Shown here: positions 1 through 11,319 of the stretch, in pieces
Layout of the letters: every line of letters begins with the position of its first letter
How positions within the stretch are numbered: position 1 is the first letter of the stretch
Source of the DNA: Asterias rubens
Lineage: Eukaryota > Echinodermata > Asteroidea > Forcipulatida > Asteriidae
Direction: 5' to 3'
Length of the DNA stretch: 64,000 nt
NCBI RefSeq assembly: GCF_902459465.1
Contig: NC_047065.1
Span: 18,432,204-18,496,203, forward strand
Notes under the pieces: generated by a model
Told to the model about the DNA's origin: nothing
The model's database searches: none
Seen by the model: only the letters and a program-made list of their open reading frames with translations
Position numbers and translations under genes: made by a program

Positions 1-112
1 TGCAAGATCCACTTCAGATCATTTTGCATGTAGACACCTACATTTTTAAGAAACTATATTTAATGTCTTTCACCTCTTGGTCTAAGCACATCAATGCACT
101 TTTTCTGGATAG

Positions 113-2237
113 ATACCCAGTTGTACTGAAGCGTTTTGAGCTAAACCCAAACACAGGAGGACTGGGTCAGTACAGGGGTGGTGACGGAGTTATCCGAGAA
201 GTTCTGTTTCGACGACCTTTGACATTGTCAGTACTAACGGAGAGGAGGGCGTTTAGGCCATATGGAATGAAAGGTGAGTTAGGAAGGATACGTTGTATAT
301 TTCATGACACTTTTGATCCAACTTGTTGTAGATTTTGTGTGATTTTGTGTTATTTAGTTGTGTTTTTCTTCTCATCTTTACACTTTCTAGTTTCTTTACA
401 GATTTTAAATTGGCTTTTGGTGTACACTATTGTTCTATTTCTGATTGTTTTCCCTACAACTTGCACACTCCTGCCTGATTGCCTTTTTGTACCACATACA
501 TGTATAGACCGTATTGAATATGACGTCACCATTCAAATATTTGCCCTACAAGATGTGTGTGTGTGCGTGTGCCTCAAAGCTTTCCTGCTATTCAATTTAA
601 ATCTTATTGGAGTTGATACCTTAAAGGCAGTGGACACTATTGGTAATTGTCAAAGACCAGTCTTCTCACTTGGTGTATCTCAACATATGCATAAAATAAC
701 AAATCTGTGAAAATTTGAGCTCAATCGGTCATCGAACTTCCGAGATAATAATGAAAGAAAAAATACCCTTGTCACACGAAGTTGTGTGCGTTTAGATAGT
801 TGATTTCGAGACTAAACTTGAGGTCTCAAAATCAAATTCGTGGAAAATTACTTCTCTCTCGAAAACTATGGCACTTCAGAGGGAGCCATTTCTCACAATG
901 TTTTATATCATCAACCTCTCCCCATTACTGGTCACCAAGAAAGGTTTTATGCTAATAATTATTTTGAGTGATTACCAATAGTGTCCACTGCCTTTCAATA
1001 TCCTTAGCAATTTTTTTGTTCTCACCTTTTGAGTTTTTAGTTCATCTTTCAAAATGGAAGACAGTTGGATTTATATGCAATTAAATTTAAATCTACCATA
1101 AAATTAATATAAAAATTTATCTCATACAATTTTCCCGAAAGGTGTTCATTAAGAAAGAATTTTTTTTAATTTTTTTAATTTTTTTTTTTATATACCCATA
1201 ATCTGTAGAATGATCTTTGAAATATTTTTTTTCTTTATCTTTTTATCATGTAAGGTGGAGAACCTGGCCAACCTGGTAAGAATCTGTTCATCTACGAGGA
1301 CGGTAGAATAATCAACTTGGGAGGCAAAACTGCCATTAATGTCAAGGCAGGAGTAAGTCATTCAAACTTTCAGAAGAACTTTAAAGCAATGTAAATTTCA
1401 AATATCAAATTCAAACTCTGCTTACCCCCGAACTCTGCGCTGAGTTTCTGCGCTAGCCTGCAAGCCAAGAATGCTTAGTAATGTGGAGAATGCACAGGCA
1501 CAAGCGAAAATACCCTGCTAACCTGTGAAATACGCTTAACCTAAGCATAGAAATCCATTTTGAATGACATTGGACCCTGGCCTGATGGAAGACACAAACA
1601 TTTTCTCAATTGTTAGATTTCTTTAACCACTAATGCCAAACAGTCGCCACTTTCATATAATCAACAAATAATTGTGCAACTTGTAAGCAAGAAGGTGAAA
1701 ATAGGTGTGCAAAGTGGGTTAGATTTCTTTTCTTAACCACCCTGTATTGCCATGGTCTGGAACTTGTAAGTAAGAAGGTGAAAATTGGTGTGCAAAGTGG
1801 GTTAGATTTCTTTTCTTAACCACCCTGTATTGCCATGGTCTTGGCCTTGGTGCCCCATCAAATATTTCTTTCAGACTTTGAGGTTTTTCCACTTGAAGTG
1901 CCCTATGCAAATATAAAAAAATGCCCGTGCCCTCCTTCCATGCCTGTTTTAGGCTGTAAATTTTATCCAATTTATTGCTGTAACCAGCTAACACTCGTAC
2001 AAAATGATCATACATATGCCAAATCTTAACTGATCAATTGATATTGCTTTCTTTCAGGACACTCTGCAGCTGTGCACACCAGGCGGGGGTGGGTTTGGAA
2101 CACCGCCCGAAAAGAACTGTGGGACAGACTATGACGTCTTACCGTCCAAACGAAGACGTCATAACCAGGTGGCTAGTCAGCTTTATACAGAGAAAGGAAG
2201 TGTACATGCGTTTCGTATGGCACAGGAACAAGTATGA
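113..2237 (+). CDS. OPLAH: 5-oxoprolinase, C-terminal three exons
   Basis: These are the 3' exons of ATP-dependent 5-oxo-L-prolinase, the cytosolic enzyme that opens 5-oxoproline to glutamate in the gamma-glutamyl (glutathione) cycle. Exons are 113-273, 1255-1352 and 2058-2237 (TGA stop at 2235). Phases join cleanly (1 base + GT across the first intron, phase 0 across the second), giving 145 residues. They match the hydantoinase-B-type C-terminus: [60 protein letters not shown], a LGGKT turn, a [10 protein letters not shown] stretch near the end and a final MAQEQV. The family is about 1,290 residues long, so roughly 90% of the gene lies left of the window. Intron 1 holds a MITE (621-996). Intron 2 holds an 83-bp tandem duplication (1680-1846). 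A second, truncated MITE starts about 70 bp after the stop. I am confident of the family; the acceptor at 111-112 is inferred from phase and homology. Confidence 0.93.
621..996 (+). mobile_element. MITE, 'GGCAGTGGACACTATTGG' family, full-length copy
   Basis: About 375 bp with terminal inverted repeats: it opens TTAAAGGCAGTGGACACTAT and closes ATAGTGTCCACTGCCTTT. The interior carries GAGGTCTCAAAATCAAATTC and CTCACAATGTTTTATATCAT-type sequence found in all copies. There is no coding capacity. It lies in an OPLAH intron. This is the commonest element in the window. Confidence 0.85.
1680..1846. repeat. 83-bp tandem duplication in an OPLAH intron
   Basis: Two adjacent, nearly identical copies of about 83 bp begin at 1681 and 1764. 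Both contain GAAGGTGAAAATNGGTGTGC and end with TGTATTGCCATGGTCT. The few differences imply a fairly recent duplication. No coding signal is seen. Confidence 0.85.
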
Positions 2238-2308
2238 TCAAGATAAAACTTGGGGTGTATCCAAATTGGCGACTACTGCTACAGCTACGACTGTGCTAAA
2301 GAGTGTTG

Positions 2309-2605
2309 TTAAAGACACTGGACACTATTGGTAATTGTCAAAGATTAGTCATCACACAGTTGGTGTATCTCAAAATCTGCATAAAAAAACAAACCTTTGA
2401 AAATTTGAGCTCAATCGTTCATTGAAGTTGCGAGATAATAATGAAAGAAAAATCACCCTTGTGCACGAAGTTGTGCGCTTTCAGATGCTCAATTTTGAGA
2501 CCTCTAATTCCGAGGGCTTGAAATCAAATTCGAAGAAAATTGCTTCTTTCTCAAAAACTACATTACTTCAGAGGGAGCCGTTTCTCACAATGTTTTAGTC
2601 AATGT
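2309..2605 (+). mobile_element. MITE copy, 3'-truncated, in the OPLAH 3' flank
   Basis: It opens TTAAAGACACTGGACACTAT and follows the family sequence to TTTCTCACAATGTTTTAG, where similarity stops, so the right terminal repeat is missing. It begins 72 bp after the OPLAH stop and is probably part of, or next to, the 3' UTR. Confidence 0.8.
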
Positions 2606-4080
2606 CATTGAGATCATCTAAAAATATTTTTTTTATAATGCAATTCCATACCTTAAGAAAGTTGTGACGTGCATTGTCATTCGGTTAAGAAGACCGAACT
2701 CTAGCTGTGATATTTCTGATTCCTTCAACAGTACAAAGAAGATAAGATTGAAACACCTCATTGACTATTTTTAAACCTTGACTTCTGGTATTTCGGTTAC
2801 TTGTTAAATAGAGAATCTATAACTTGTTTTCTTTCCATAAAAATGTTTTGTTTTTTTTCTCAAAAGAAAGATTATATATAAATCATAAATGATATATTTA
2901 AAAATGGTATATGATATATACTAGTATATTTTGATATAATAAATACCTCAGACAGTTTTGCTATTCCTATTGTGGAGAGCGCGTTTATAACCAGTTTTGA
3001 GCGGATACTCCGCGCTAGTCTTAGTGCAAGACGTTTCTTGTTACGGGCGATGCGTGCGCTGTCGTTGAGTTGGTTGCGCTGTGTGTGAAAGGAAAGTGAT
3101 AACGCGTTGAACCAAGGCTATACACGCATGCGCACTAACGGAGCCCGGAAACTGTTGGAAATAGGCGTCTCAGTCATAGCAGTGCATTACACGGATGTAC
3201 ACAAGTGTACAGAGCTCAAGCATGTCGGAAACGGAATAGTTTTACACAGTTTCTTACTTTACTACGCCTTCTAACCAAAAAAGCATTTATGAATGAGAAT
3301 AAAAGAGAAGTAACTCGTTCTTTCACAGACGTTAAAAACCTTGGAGGGTGGTTGCCCGTGTGATAAAGGCCCTCGCCGAAATCACACTGCAACCACCCTG
3401 CCGGTTCTAAAAAAATGAGTCACTACACTTTTATTCCCTTATTAATTCTATTGATACCCAACTGGAGTATTTGCAATAGGACCATTGTGGTGTATGTGTT
3501 TGCTGGCAACATTTCACTGTAATGGTCTTCATATCAGAAGTTAGCTCCACTCTGATAACACATGCTTTGTTGTCTGCTGAAGGAAAGTATTATGGTGATT
3601 TGCAAAGAGTATGAAATTAATATTTGTACTCTGAGATGTATTTTTATCTTTCTATCTATTATTCAAACTATTTTGTTTTTTAACCATAAATAAACAATGT
3701 TTGCAAATATAAAATTATTGAAAATGTTGCGATACCCACTGCTTAAATATAGGATTCAAACTGCCTCTAGCTCAAGTACTGGTAAAACATCTCTCTAGAA
3801 TGGCAAAGGTGGTGGGTCGGAAAGGTCATTTTATAGAGTCTGGACTTCCCACACGCCCAATTTGTAGATACAATCAAATGTGAACATTTGTATAGGGTTG
3901 CTAAGAACAATTTAATCAGAAACCTTTTATATCAAAAAGTTTTCCTATTCTTGATTTTTAAATGGTTTATTTGGGTTTGTATCGTGTTTATGAAAAGAAA
4001 TTGGTCTTGAATCGGTAACTTTAACTTCTTTTGAACATTAATTTGTAAATTCTGATGCTTTGTTTGAACATTTTGGGTAT
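2605..4080. other. Intergenic; diverged copy of a repeat shared with 24.73-25.6 kb
   Basis: No coding signal was found. The part from about 2946 to 3420 (CTCAGACAGTTTTGCTATTC, then CTAGTCTTAGTGCAAGACGT, then a hairpin-like GGGTGGTTGCCCGTGTG) parallels 24733-25570 in the same order, so the two are diverged copies of one composite repeat. The rest is AT-rich and featureless. Confidence 0.55.
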
Positions 4081-4386
4081 CGTGGCGGAGCGGATAAGAG
4101 CACAGCAAGTTCTGGTGCTTCTGTTCAGAAGAGTTTGGGTTTGAATCCCAGTTGTTACACTTGTTGTCCCTGAGCAAGACACTACTTATAATTGCTTCTC
4201 TCCACCCAGTCATGCCAGTGGGTAACTGGGTAGCTGTGAGGGCAGAGATGGTTCTTGTGATTGATTGAGCCGAGTAGCGCATAGTAATGTTGCACAGGCT
4301 GTATACTCCCCACCCGTCTTGTAATGTATGTCTCGAGAGCGAGACCAGGTCTCCCCCTTGGGCAGATTAAAAACTGATTATTATTA

Positions 4387-4443
<57 letters not shown>

Positions 4444-4445
4444 TA
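4081..4445 (+). mobile_element. tRNA-derived SINE with (TTA)n tail
   Basis: The tRNA-like head begins GTGGCGGAGCGGATAAGAGC (box A-like) and has GGGTTTGAATCCCAG (box B-like). The body contains CTGAGCAAGACACTACTTAT and GGCTGTATACTCC, and the tail is a long TTA array (4380-4441). Related copies are at 5735-6079, 60650-61060 and 63515-63605 (minus). The head would supply a polymerase III promoter; the copy is probably inactive. Confidence 0.8.
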
Positions 4446-5082
4446 ATGGATAACGAATTGTGTGCATAACCCCACCATCATTCCCAAGAAAATACGTGTA
4501 AAGTTTATCAGCACTATTATTTTATTCTGCTACAACTTACATGTTAACTCCCAGAGGAGATTTGAAATTGATATGATCATTAAATAAATTGACTTATAAA
4601 GACACAATGGGAATATTGTAACAAAACCAAAGCTAATTTGTACTTCATTTATGGTTACATAATTCTTTCAGCAAAGAACATAAACCAAAGTTCAGGGGTT
4701 ATCTTCAATTGTATTATGATTGTTTAGTCCCAGAACACTTAGATCATCAACCTATCAGTTTAAGATATGACTTCAACATACAATTACTGCTTGGAACTTT
4801 GCATTTAAAAGTGTTAACCTTTTTGGCAAATGGCCAAGCCGAATTAATTGCTTTTGCTTGCCAGTGGCTACAGCTACAGCGATGAAAGTCCCCTTTATTA
4901 ATAATTGTTGTTGCTATAACAACTGTAGTCATAGCCAGAGTCATTTGACTCAGACATGGCTTATCTTTCCCTGGGATTCACTCCTGGATTGCTCCACTAT
5001 TAAAGTACTTTTACCATTGGCACAACAATTAACAACCACAATCAACTGTCCTAATGATTTCCCTAATGTTTCCATACTTGAA
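4446..5082. other. Intergenic, nothing recognisable
   Basis: AT-rich sequence between the SINE tail and the 3' end of the glycosidase gene. Short open frames here lack any family signature. Confidence 0.5.
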
Positions 5083-5088
5083 TTTATT
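5083..5088 (-). promoter_or_regulatory. Candidate polyadenylation signal of the glycosidase gene
   Basis: TTTATT on the plus strand reads AATAAA on the minus strand, only 14 nt past the stop codon at 5103. If used, the 3' UTR would be very short. No alternative was weighed experimentally. Confidence 0.4.
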
Positions 5089-5102
5089 TGTCTTTGATTT
5101 AG

Positions 5103-7440
5103 TTACAGCTCTGTCTTGCTTTTATCCTGTGATACTGTGAAGCCATTGTTTTTTATTATCCCAGCGAATGTTTTAGCCGATTCTCTGGGAGTCCGTGGTC
5201 GTTCCGGGTCATCAAAGTTGACCTCATACAGACCAAACTTCTCACGGTAGCCTTCTGCCCATTCAAAGTTATCCATGAGGGACCAAGCGAAGTATCCCTT
5301 GATGTTCACACCATCAATAAGGTGGGCTGAAACAAAATATGTAAAGGTGATATTAATGGAAAAATATTGAGTGGAGATTTGAAGACAGAAATAAGAGGGT
5401 TAGAACCTAGTCAATGCCACACAGATACATGTATTCAACTGTGGATTTGGCAGTTACGTGCATATAGGGGTTGATTAAAAATTAACCCCTATGTTCCGAC
5501 ACCCTGGTGTTCCGAAAGCCATGTGTTCTGACACCCCTATGTTCTGACACCCAGCATGTTTTGACAACCCTGTTCTGACACCCCTATGTGCCAGCACCCC
5601 CATGTTCTGACGCCCCTATTTTCGAGCATCCCTATGTTTCAACACCCAAATTATGAGAAAAGTGCATTTGGGGTGTAGGAACAGGGGAGTGTCAGATCGG
5701 AGGGGTGTTGGAACATAAACGTAGGCGTGTACCCGTTCCTGGCCGAGTGAATAAAAGCACCAAACTCGAGCTCTGGTGTTTCTGTTGTGCAGAGTGGTGG
5801 TTCGATTCCCAGTTATGACACTTGTGTCCCTGAGCCAGACACCCAACTACTCTCCACCTAGGGGTAAATTTACGAGAGCAGTGATGGTTCTTGTGATAGA
5901 TTTAATGCATAATTGTCACAGACTGTTCTCCACAGGGAGCTGAGATGATTAAGGAGTGAATTTAACTGCGCAGTGACCCAGGGTACACATTTTTGAAGTG
6001 CTGTGAGGCACCCTTCGGTGCATTAAGCGCTATATAAATAACCATTGTATTATTATTATCATATTATTATCATATTATATATCCATACTCTTGTCTCAAC
6101 TTTGAGTATATCTTACCTTTGAGTACCTCATTGATGTAGGCCTTGAAGTACTTGACTCTTAACTCATCCTTGATGTCCATCTCACTCTGTGACATCCCAT
6201 TCTCTGTGATGTATATAGGTACATCTCCATAATGCTCCTTGATCCATCCCAGCAGTCTCCTCATACCCCAAGGTACGATGCTCAGCCAAGATGAGGCAGC
6301 TTTCGGCCAGGCGTCATCTTTGGATATCTCCATGTCATAATCTAACATAAAGCTAGCAATGCGAGGGTGAGCAGTGGATTTGTGGTTGACATATGATGTT
6401 GTGTAGTGATTCAAACCAAAGAAGTCAAAGGTTCCAGCGATCAATCTTTTCTCACTTTCTGAGAATGTAGGAAGTCTAGATGTTGTTAAGCCCTGAAGGC
6501 GACTGACATTAGCTACGTACTCCTTCATTATGACAGGGTAATCTCCATTTACAAATATTGGATGCGCCAACCAGCCCATGTATAGATCAGACATTCTTTT
6601 AGCTGCTAATTGATCACCGTATGAATCCGTCTTTGGTTCGAACCAATCGGAGTTGAAGACGATCGATACCTTACCACCTTGCTTTGAACGATACTTTTTG
6701 TCATAGATATGCCAGGCATTTGCATGGGCTTTGATTGATGTATGAGCAGCTTTGTATGCCCCATATCCACTATGTTTCAATCCAGGAGCATGCATGCCTA
6801 ACTCGTACCCAAAAACTGTAAACACAATTTGCTCATTAAATGTGATCCACAGTTTCACCTTTTCACCAAACTCCCTGAAGCAGATATCGGCATAGTCACT
6901 GAAATACACGGCCATCATTTCATTCTCCCAACCTCCGATGTCCTGAAGGGCTTGAGGGAGATCCCAATGGTAGAGAGTCACCATAGGTTCAATTCCAGCC
7001 GCTTCTAAGGCAGTGAGAACTCTCCTGTAGTAATCCACACCGGCCTGGTTGAAGCTCTCAAGGGTACCTGTTGGTAGAATCCGAGACCATGAGATTGAGA
7101 AGCGATAGGCCTTCACTCCAAGCTCCTTAAGCATCTCCACATCTCTCTGGATCTTATTGTAGCTGTCACATGCAATATCCCCTGTCTGATTCTGGTAGAC
7201 TTTGCCTTTGGAATGACTGAAGGAATCCCAGATGCTTGGACCCTTCCCATCCACATCCCAAGCTCCTTCGATCTGGTAAGATGCTGTTGCTACGCCCCAC
7301 AGGAAATCATCAGGGAAGTTTCCAATGAGAAATGTATCTCGTTGGGGATCTTGAAAAGCATCAAAGATGAAGCTGCCCTCAGATGATGCAGCGATGACCA
7401 ATGGGAAGGTGACAGCGAGAACCAGTGCAAGAAAATTCAT
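5103..7440 (-). CDS. Glycoside hydrolase family 1 (lactase/beta-glucosidase-like), secretory, KTEL C-terminus
   Basis: A two-exon gene: 7440-6117 and 5326-5103, joined in phase 1 (G|CC) across a GT-AG intron, giving 515 residues. Family 1 enzymes are retaining beta-glycosidases that hydrolyse beta-linked glucosides or galactosides. Residues 1-18 form a signal peptide (MNFLALVLAVTFPLVIAA). The barrel motifs run in order: FLWGVATASYQIEGAW (46-61), YRFSISWSRI (112-121), LYHWDLPQAL (156-165), WITFNEQ (198-204) with acid/base Glu203, LNHYTT (343-348), and PIYITENGM (408-416) with nucleophile Glu413. The second exon supplies GYFAWSLMDNFEWAEGY. Both catalytic glutamates are present, so activity is expected; Gln replaces the usual Pro after the acid/base NE. 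I chose the start at 7440 because it has A at -3 and begins the signal peptide; an in-frame ATG at 7497 would add 19 residues and has a poor context. The last four residues are KTEL, resembling an ER retrieval signal. The intron holds a 16-bp minisatellite and a SINE. Substrate cannot be assigned. Confidence 0.93.
5478..5650. repeat. Degenerate ~16-bp tandem repeat in the glycosidase intron
   Basis: Imperfect units around ACACCCCTATGTTCTG recur about ten times (CACCCTGGTGTTCCG, CACCCCCATGTTCTG and so on). No coding role is apparent. Confidence 0.75.
5735..6079 (+). mobile_element. tRNA-derived SINE in the glycosidase intron
   Basis: Head TGGCCGAGTGAATAAAAGC with box B GGTTCGATTCCCAG. The body CTGAGCCAGACACCCAACTA matches the 4081 copy. 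The 3' part TTAAGCGCTATATAAATAAC ends in a TTA-rich tail. It lies antisense to the host gene, close to the donor side of the intron. Confidence 0.8.
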
Positions 7441-8621
7441 CTTGTTTCTTGAAACTTTACCTACAAGTTTTAAAAGGTTAACATTGTTAACATTCACTGC
7501 AGTTGCCGGTTGATTGTGCTCACCTGATCACTGATCATGCTTATCTTGTATTGGATAGAACAGATTGTACGAGTGATACCACATAAATCTGCATTATTAT
7601 CATTGAATAAATATATGATTATAACTAGTTGTGTTTGATCATGGAGGGGATTTTTTTTTTTTTTACGTATGTATACCCGGTATATTCAGTGTTGGGTATT
7701 GCCCTGTGTTTACATCAACATGTACTTTTCTATATAGGTTCTCATTGATTGAAAACCTGTCTTGATATCATGTGGGTTTGACTGCTGTGAAGTAGATTGC
7801 AGAATTCAGGAGGCTTCTTACATCATGTAGTTCTGAAAAGAACCACCTGCTTAATGTACTACCTACTGGGGAGGTAATATCAGTCGATACTACTGTTGCT
7901 TATGAGGAATAAAAATTCAACCAAACATCATAATCTCAGAAAAAGATGGATCATGGGTGGCTTTTATATGGTGCAGGTGCATGCAATTGAAAATTATCAA
8001 CTTGATGATTTTGCTATCAAGTATTTAAAGCTGCATCTTTGAACTTTAAGACATGTTATGGTTTGAATTTTAAAGAAGGATTCTCATTTCATAGTAAAGC
8101 CCTATAAAAACATTCAAAGGCAAGACAACTTTCTCATTAAAACTAAACATTTAAAGTCTTGTTTTGTTGCCCCAAATGTTTTTGAGCACCCTATTTTTGC
8201 TCTTGTAATTCAATGTGTAATCGGAAAGAAATTATATTATTTCAGTGCTTATTAAAGTGTGGGCATGCCTTAAATCCGAACTACAATACAAAAAACTGCA
8301 ATGTTTCAAAAGTGTGCTGAAACATTTTAAAGTAAATATTTGATTTACTGCAGGCTCTATACTCCCAAGGTTAATAAAGTGTGCAGAAAATTTCTTCTTA
8401 CGTTACCCAGTTAACATGGTTAACTCGGAACTTGAGTCCATGCTGGGCATTATATGATCACATATGACATATGCAGCTTCACCTTGGGCTGGCAATGAAA
8501 CAACTATAAAGGACATTAATTTTCCTTGTTTATAATTATTATAAATTTTGGTTCAGAGGAGGCACTCTTCCCATGGAGATAGGAAAAGATGCCCAAGTTC
8601 CTGCTTGTTTGAATTTGTCAT
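7441..8621. other. Upstream flank of the glycosidase gene
   Basis: This stretch must hold the promoter and 5' UTR of the minus-strand glycosidase, but no TATA box or other element stands out. A fragment near 7820-7850 (TAGTTCTGAAAAGAACCACC) resembles the Penelope-like repeats listed elsewhere. Confidence 0.4.
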
Positions 8622-9045
8622 AAATCCTAGGGGTTGTTCTACAACCCCCTCGACCCCTTGACCCCCTCGACGTCCGCCCCGAGTTCGAAGAATGTCCGGA
8701 TTCCGAATTCATAAAATGTCGCTTTACGGCCGAGTAAGAATGAAGTCCCCGATTTAGAATTCACAGTGTGTGTGATCCGCGACGCAATTGCCTTCCACGA
8801 CTAGACTTGATTTCAAGTCTGAGAATGCATGCGGTTCTTTATCTGCATCAGCCACACAGTTGTATTACTCTACACCGATTGGGGACCCCAAAACACATGT
8901 GGGCCATTTTGGTCAGTCGGGTCTGCCTGCCTGATCATCACGTATGAGTTGGCCGTAATCGTTCCTCGGGCGGTAAACGCAGGTTCCCAGTTGGGATAAT
9001 AATCTTATTCAGACTCGGATCGGCCAAGAGATACACGTGGAAATG

Positions 9046-9394
9046 TAGTCTTGGTGCAAGACGTTTCTCGTTCCCTTTTCACGCACACCGCGGCCAATTC
9101 ACCGACAGCGCGCGCACCGACTCACCTGACTATAGGCCGTGTCCGAAACGACGACTTCGGCTACAGCTACGTCTAGATCAGCGCGTCTACCAGTGTTGCA
9201 GAATAGCAGACGCGCGCATCTAGCCGTAGCTGTAGCCGAAGTCACCGTTTCGGACACGGCCTTATAGTCCACTCACCGTTTCTCCGGGGCGGTGAGTGGA
9301 CTATAAAAGTCAGGAGAGTCGGTGCGCGCGCTGTCAGTGAATTGGCCGCGGTGTGCGTGAAAAGGGAATGAGAAACGTCTTGCACCAAGACTAG
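9046..9394. mobile_element. Nested 349-bp foldback element, 'AGTCTTGGTGCAAGACG' family
   Basis: The arms TAGTCTTGGTGCAAGACGTT and AACGTCTTGCACCAAGACTA (with one insertion-like difference) extend inward for over 80 bp through CACCGCGGCCAATTCACCGA and its complement. The 9-bp flank GTGGAAATG is exactly repeated at 9037-9045 and 9395-9403. Shorter relatives lie at 3017-3110 and 24851-24958. Confidence 0.88.
9136..9262. mobile_element. Innermost nested foldback MITE
   Basis: The arms GGCCGTGTCCGAAACGACGA and GTTTCGGACACGGCC continue through CTTCGGCTACAGCTACG and its complement around a short centre (GCGCGTCTACCAGTG...). It sits at the dyad of the 9046-9394 element, so the whole stretch can fold as one long hairpin. 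Confidence 0.8.
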
Positions 9395-9668
9395 TGGAAA
9401 TGCCGCGTGTTTTTATCTGTACATCACAATTGCCACAGGACCGACCTCAGCAGCCAATCACGAGCAGTTTGTTTCGTGCATACCACATGTGTATTAGATG
9501 TGCGAGGCATGGTGTAGTCTACGTCAGCATACAAATGTGTGCGTGATTGGCTAGGTTGTGAACTGTAGCAAGTTCGGTGTACAGAAAAAAAAATCGCAAT
9601 AAAGTCGAGTGGTTGAGGGGGTCGTGGGTCGTGGGGGTCGAGGGGTTTTTAGAACAACCCAAATCCTA

Positions 9669-10690
9669 TTCCAGTGCTTTACACAATACTCCCCCCCCCC
9701 CCGCCCCAGGATGCCCCATGGAAAAGGTAGCACGTCTATAGCTATAGGTTTACCTATCCATCCTATCCATATACTGTATACTTGTACATGTTTATAGGTC
9801 TACTTACACTAGGCTTGTCTTCGATCAATAAATCCACCAGCAGCTCTGCCAATGCAAGATTCGTGTGTGTTCAGTGGCACTCACCTTACTCTGTGCACTC
9901 ACGTTGATTGTCACACGGTCAGAACAAAACGTCTGTATACGTACGATATACAATTAACAAACCCTGCTTCTAGAAACTGGAGCAGCTTGTTTTAGAGAAG
10001 TAAACGAACCCCAAGTTCCCATCACAGTACCGGTAGATCAATGTTGCAGACGACAACCCCTACCCTGACTTGTTGTGACACCGTAACCCAAACACGCACG
10101 GTGCAGTACTAGTAGTAATTGACAGAAGGTTCAATGACATTCAGTGACCTTATTAGAAACTCGCCATCGATAGTGTGTTGAAATTTTAGCGCGTGTTTTG
10201 AATTTTAACCGTTTCCTTATACCAACATGCCATGTATTCTGTGACCGTTTTGGGCAAACCGGATATTAAACAACGGTACAACCCAAAAGTGGGTTCAACA
10301 CCCTCGAGGGGAAACATACCAGACGCAGCTTATTGGTTTGAATTTTTGCATTAGCACGTGTTTTGAATTTTACTCAGATCGTTGTATGAGGTTCAGATGC
10401 ACGGGAAAGGTTTATATACATAATGAATTGAGACGGTGCACCACGGTGGTGCGGGGCTAAAAAGTTTCACCGGGCAGCAATATTTAAAAGCCAATGAGAG
10501 CTCCGATAGATCGAGCAATTTCGATAAATTCGACTAAAAGGCACTAAACACTTTTTACAAATTTAAATTAAGTTTTATTTTATTTTATTTATGGGTGGAG
10601 ACAATAACAAGTTACAATCGTATTCTCTAACTGCGAGTGCAAATAATTATTATTTAGATAAATGTAAACTCGAACACGACCCCCGTTAAC
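9669..10690. other. Intergenic, no gene seen
   Basis: Contains a poly-C tract near 9694 and otherwise unstructured AT-rich sequence. No exon-like coding signal was recognised on either strand. Confidence 0.45.
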
Positions 10691-10876
10691 TGCGTACAGG
10701 CACATGGCTGGTCAAGATCTAGAGGCCGCCCGAGGACATCTTGGATTGAGCATGGCAAGGATCGAGCAACTGGGTCCACCAAGCAAGCAGGGTGGATAGA
10801 CTATAACCTAGCCATGAACCGTAGGAAATTGGCGCAACGGACCCTAGCTGTCTATGCGCTAGAGTGCGTGGGTTGA
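10691..10876 (+). pseudogene. Non-LTR retrotransposon fragment (polyprotein C-terminus)
   Basis: A 61-codon open frame ending in TGA reads SRGRPRTSWIEHGKDRATGS, then LAMNRRKLAQRT. The R-G-R-P-R-x-x-W-I pattern followed by an A-x-x-R-x-x-x motif is typical of the extreme C-terminus of invertebrate LINE reverse transcriptase proteins. Nothing upstream continues the frame, so this is a 5'-truncated relic. Confidence 0.6.
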
Positions 10877-10888
10877 ACCTCAAACAGT

Positions 10889-11240
10889 TTCATGTAGGTC
10901 CCTACTTTTTTGTATGACATAAACCACAATGTTCACAAATTTACATTAAACTCACACAGTTTGAATTTATGGTAGAAAGCTATACTTGCTGAGGTGCTTT
11001 CGATTTTAAGAAATAAGTAAAACAAATCAAGGAAATAGTTTTCGTCTCTTAAGACCAAATTATGTTAGCATGTCAAACGGATTTTCGAGACATTGTTTAC
11101 TACCCATTTCTTAAAAAAAAACTGCAGCACTCCAGCTAGTATTTTTTTTAAAGCTCTCTACTATCCTTCAAACGGTGTAAGTTTAATGTAAATCTGTGGA
11201 TATTGTGTTATGTGTTACAAAAAAAGTACCCAAATCCGTA
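10889..11240. mobile_element. ~350-bp MITE with ~70-bp terminal inverted repeats
   Basis: The left arm (GTCCCTACTTTTTTGTATGA ... AATTTACATTAAACTCACAC) is the inverse of the right arm (GTGTAAGTTTAATGTAAATC ... TTACAAAAAAAGTACCC). A solitary right-arm relative lies at 62390-62458, just ahead of an EGF exon. Confidence 0.75.
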
Positions 11241-11319
11241 GGCATAAAAATTATACATTTTGGCAAAAATAATGAAAAAATTTGCAGATTATAACTATAA
11301 ATTGTTCACGTGGTTTAGA

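Larger units (their letters stand above)
8630..9660. mobile_element. 1,031-bp inverted-repeat DNA element with 8-bp target-site duplication
   Basis: The left end GGGGTTGTTCTACAACCCCC and right end GGGGTTTTTAGAACAACCC are inverted. The flanks are AAATCCTA at 8622-8629 and again at 9661-9668, an exact 8-bp direct repeat of the kind made by hAT and P transposases. No transposase frame is present, so the element is non-autonomous. It contains two further nested elements (9046-9394 and 9136-9262). Confidence 0.85.

Noticed and set aside
24-710. The full 228-codon open frame at the left edge as one exon
   Set aside because: Only 113-273 matches 5-oxoprolinase; a good donor follows at 274 and the remainder is intron with a MITE.
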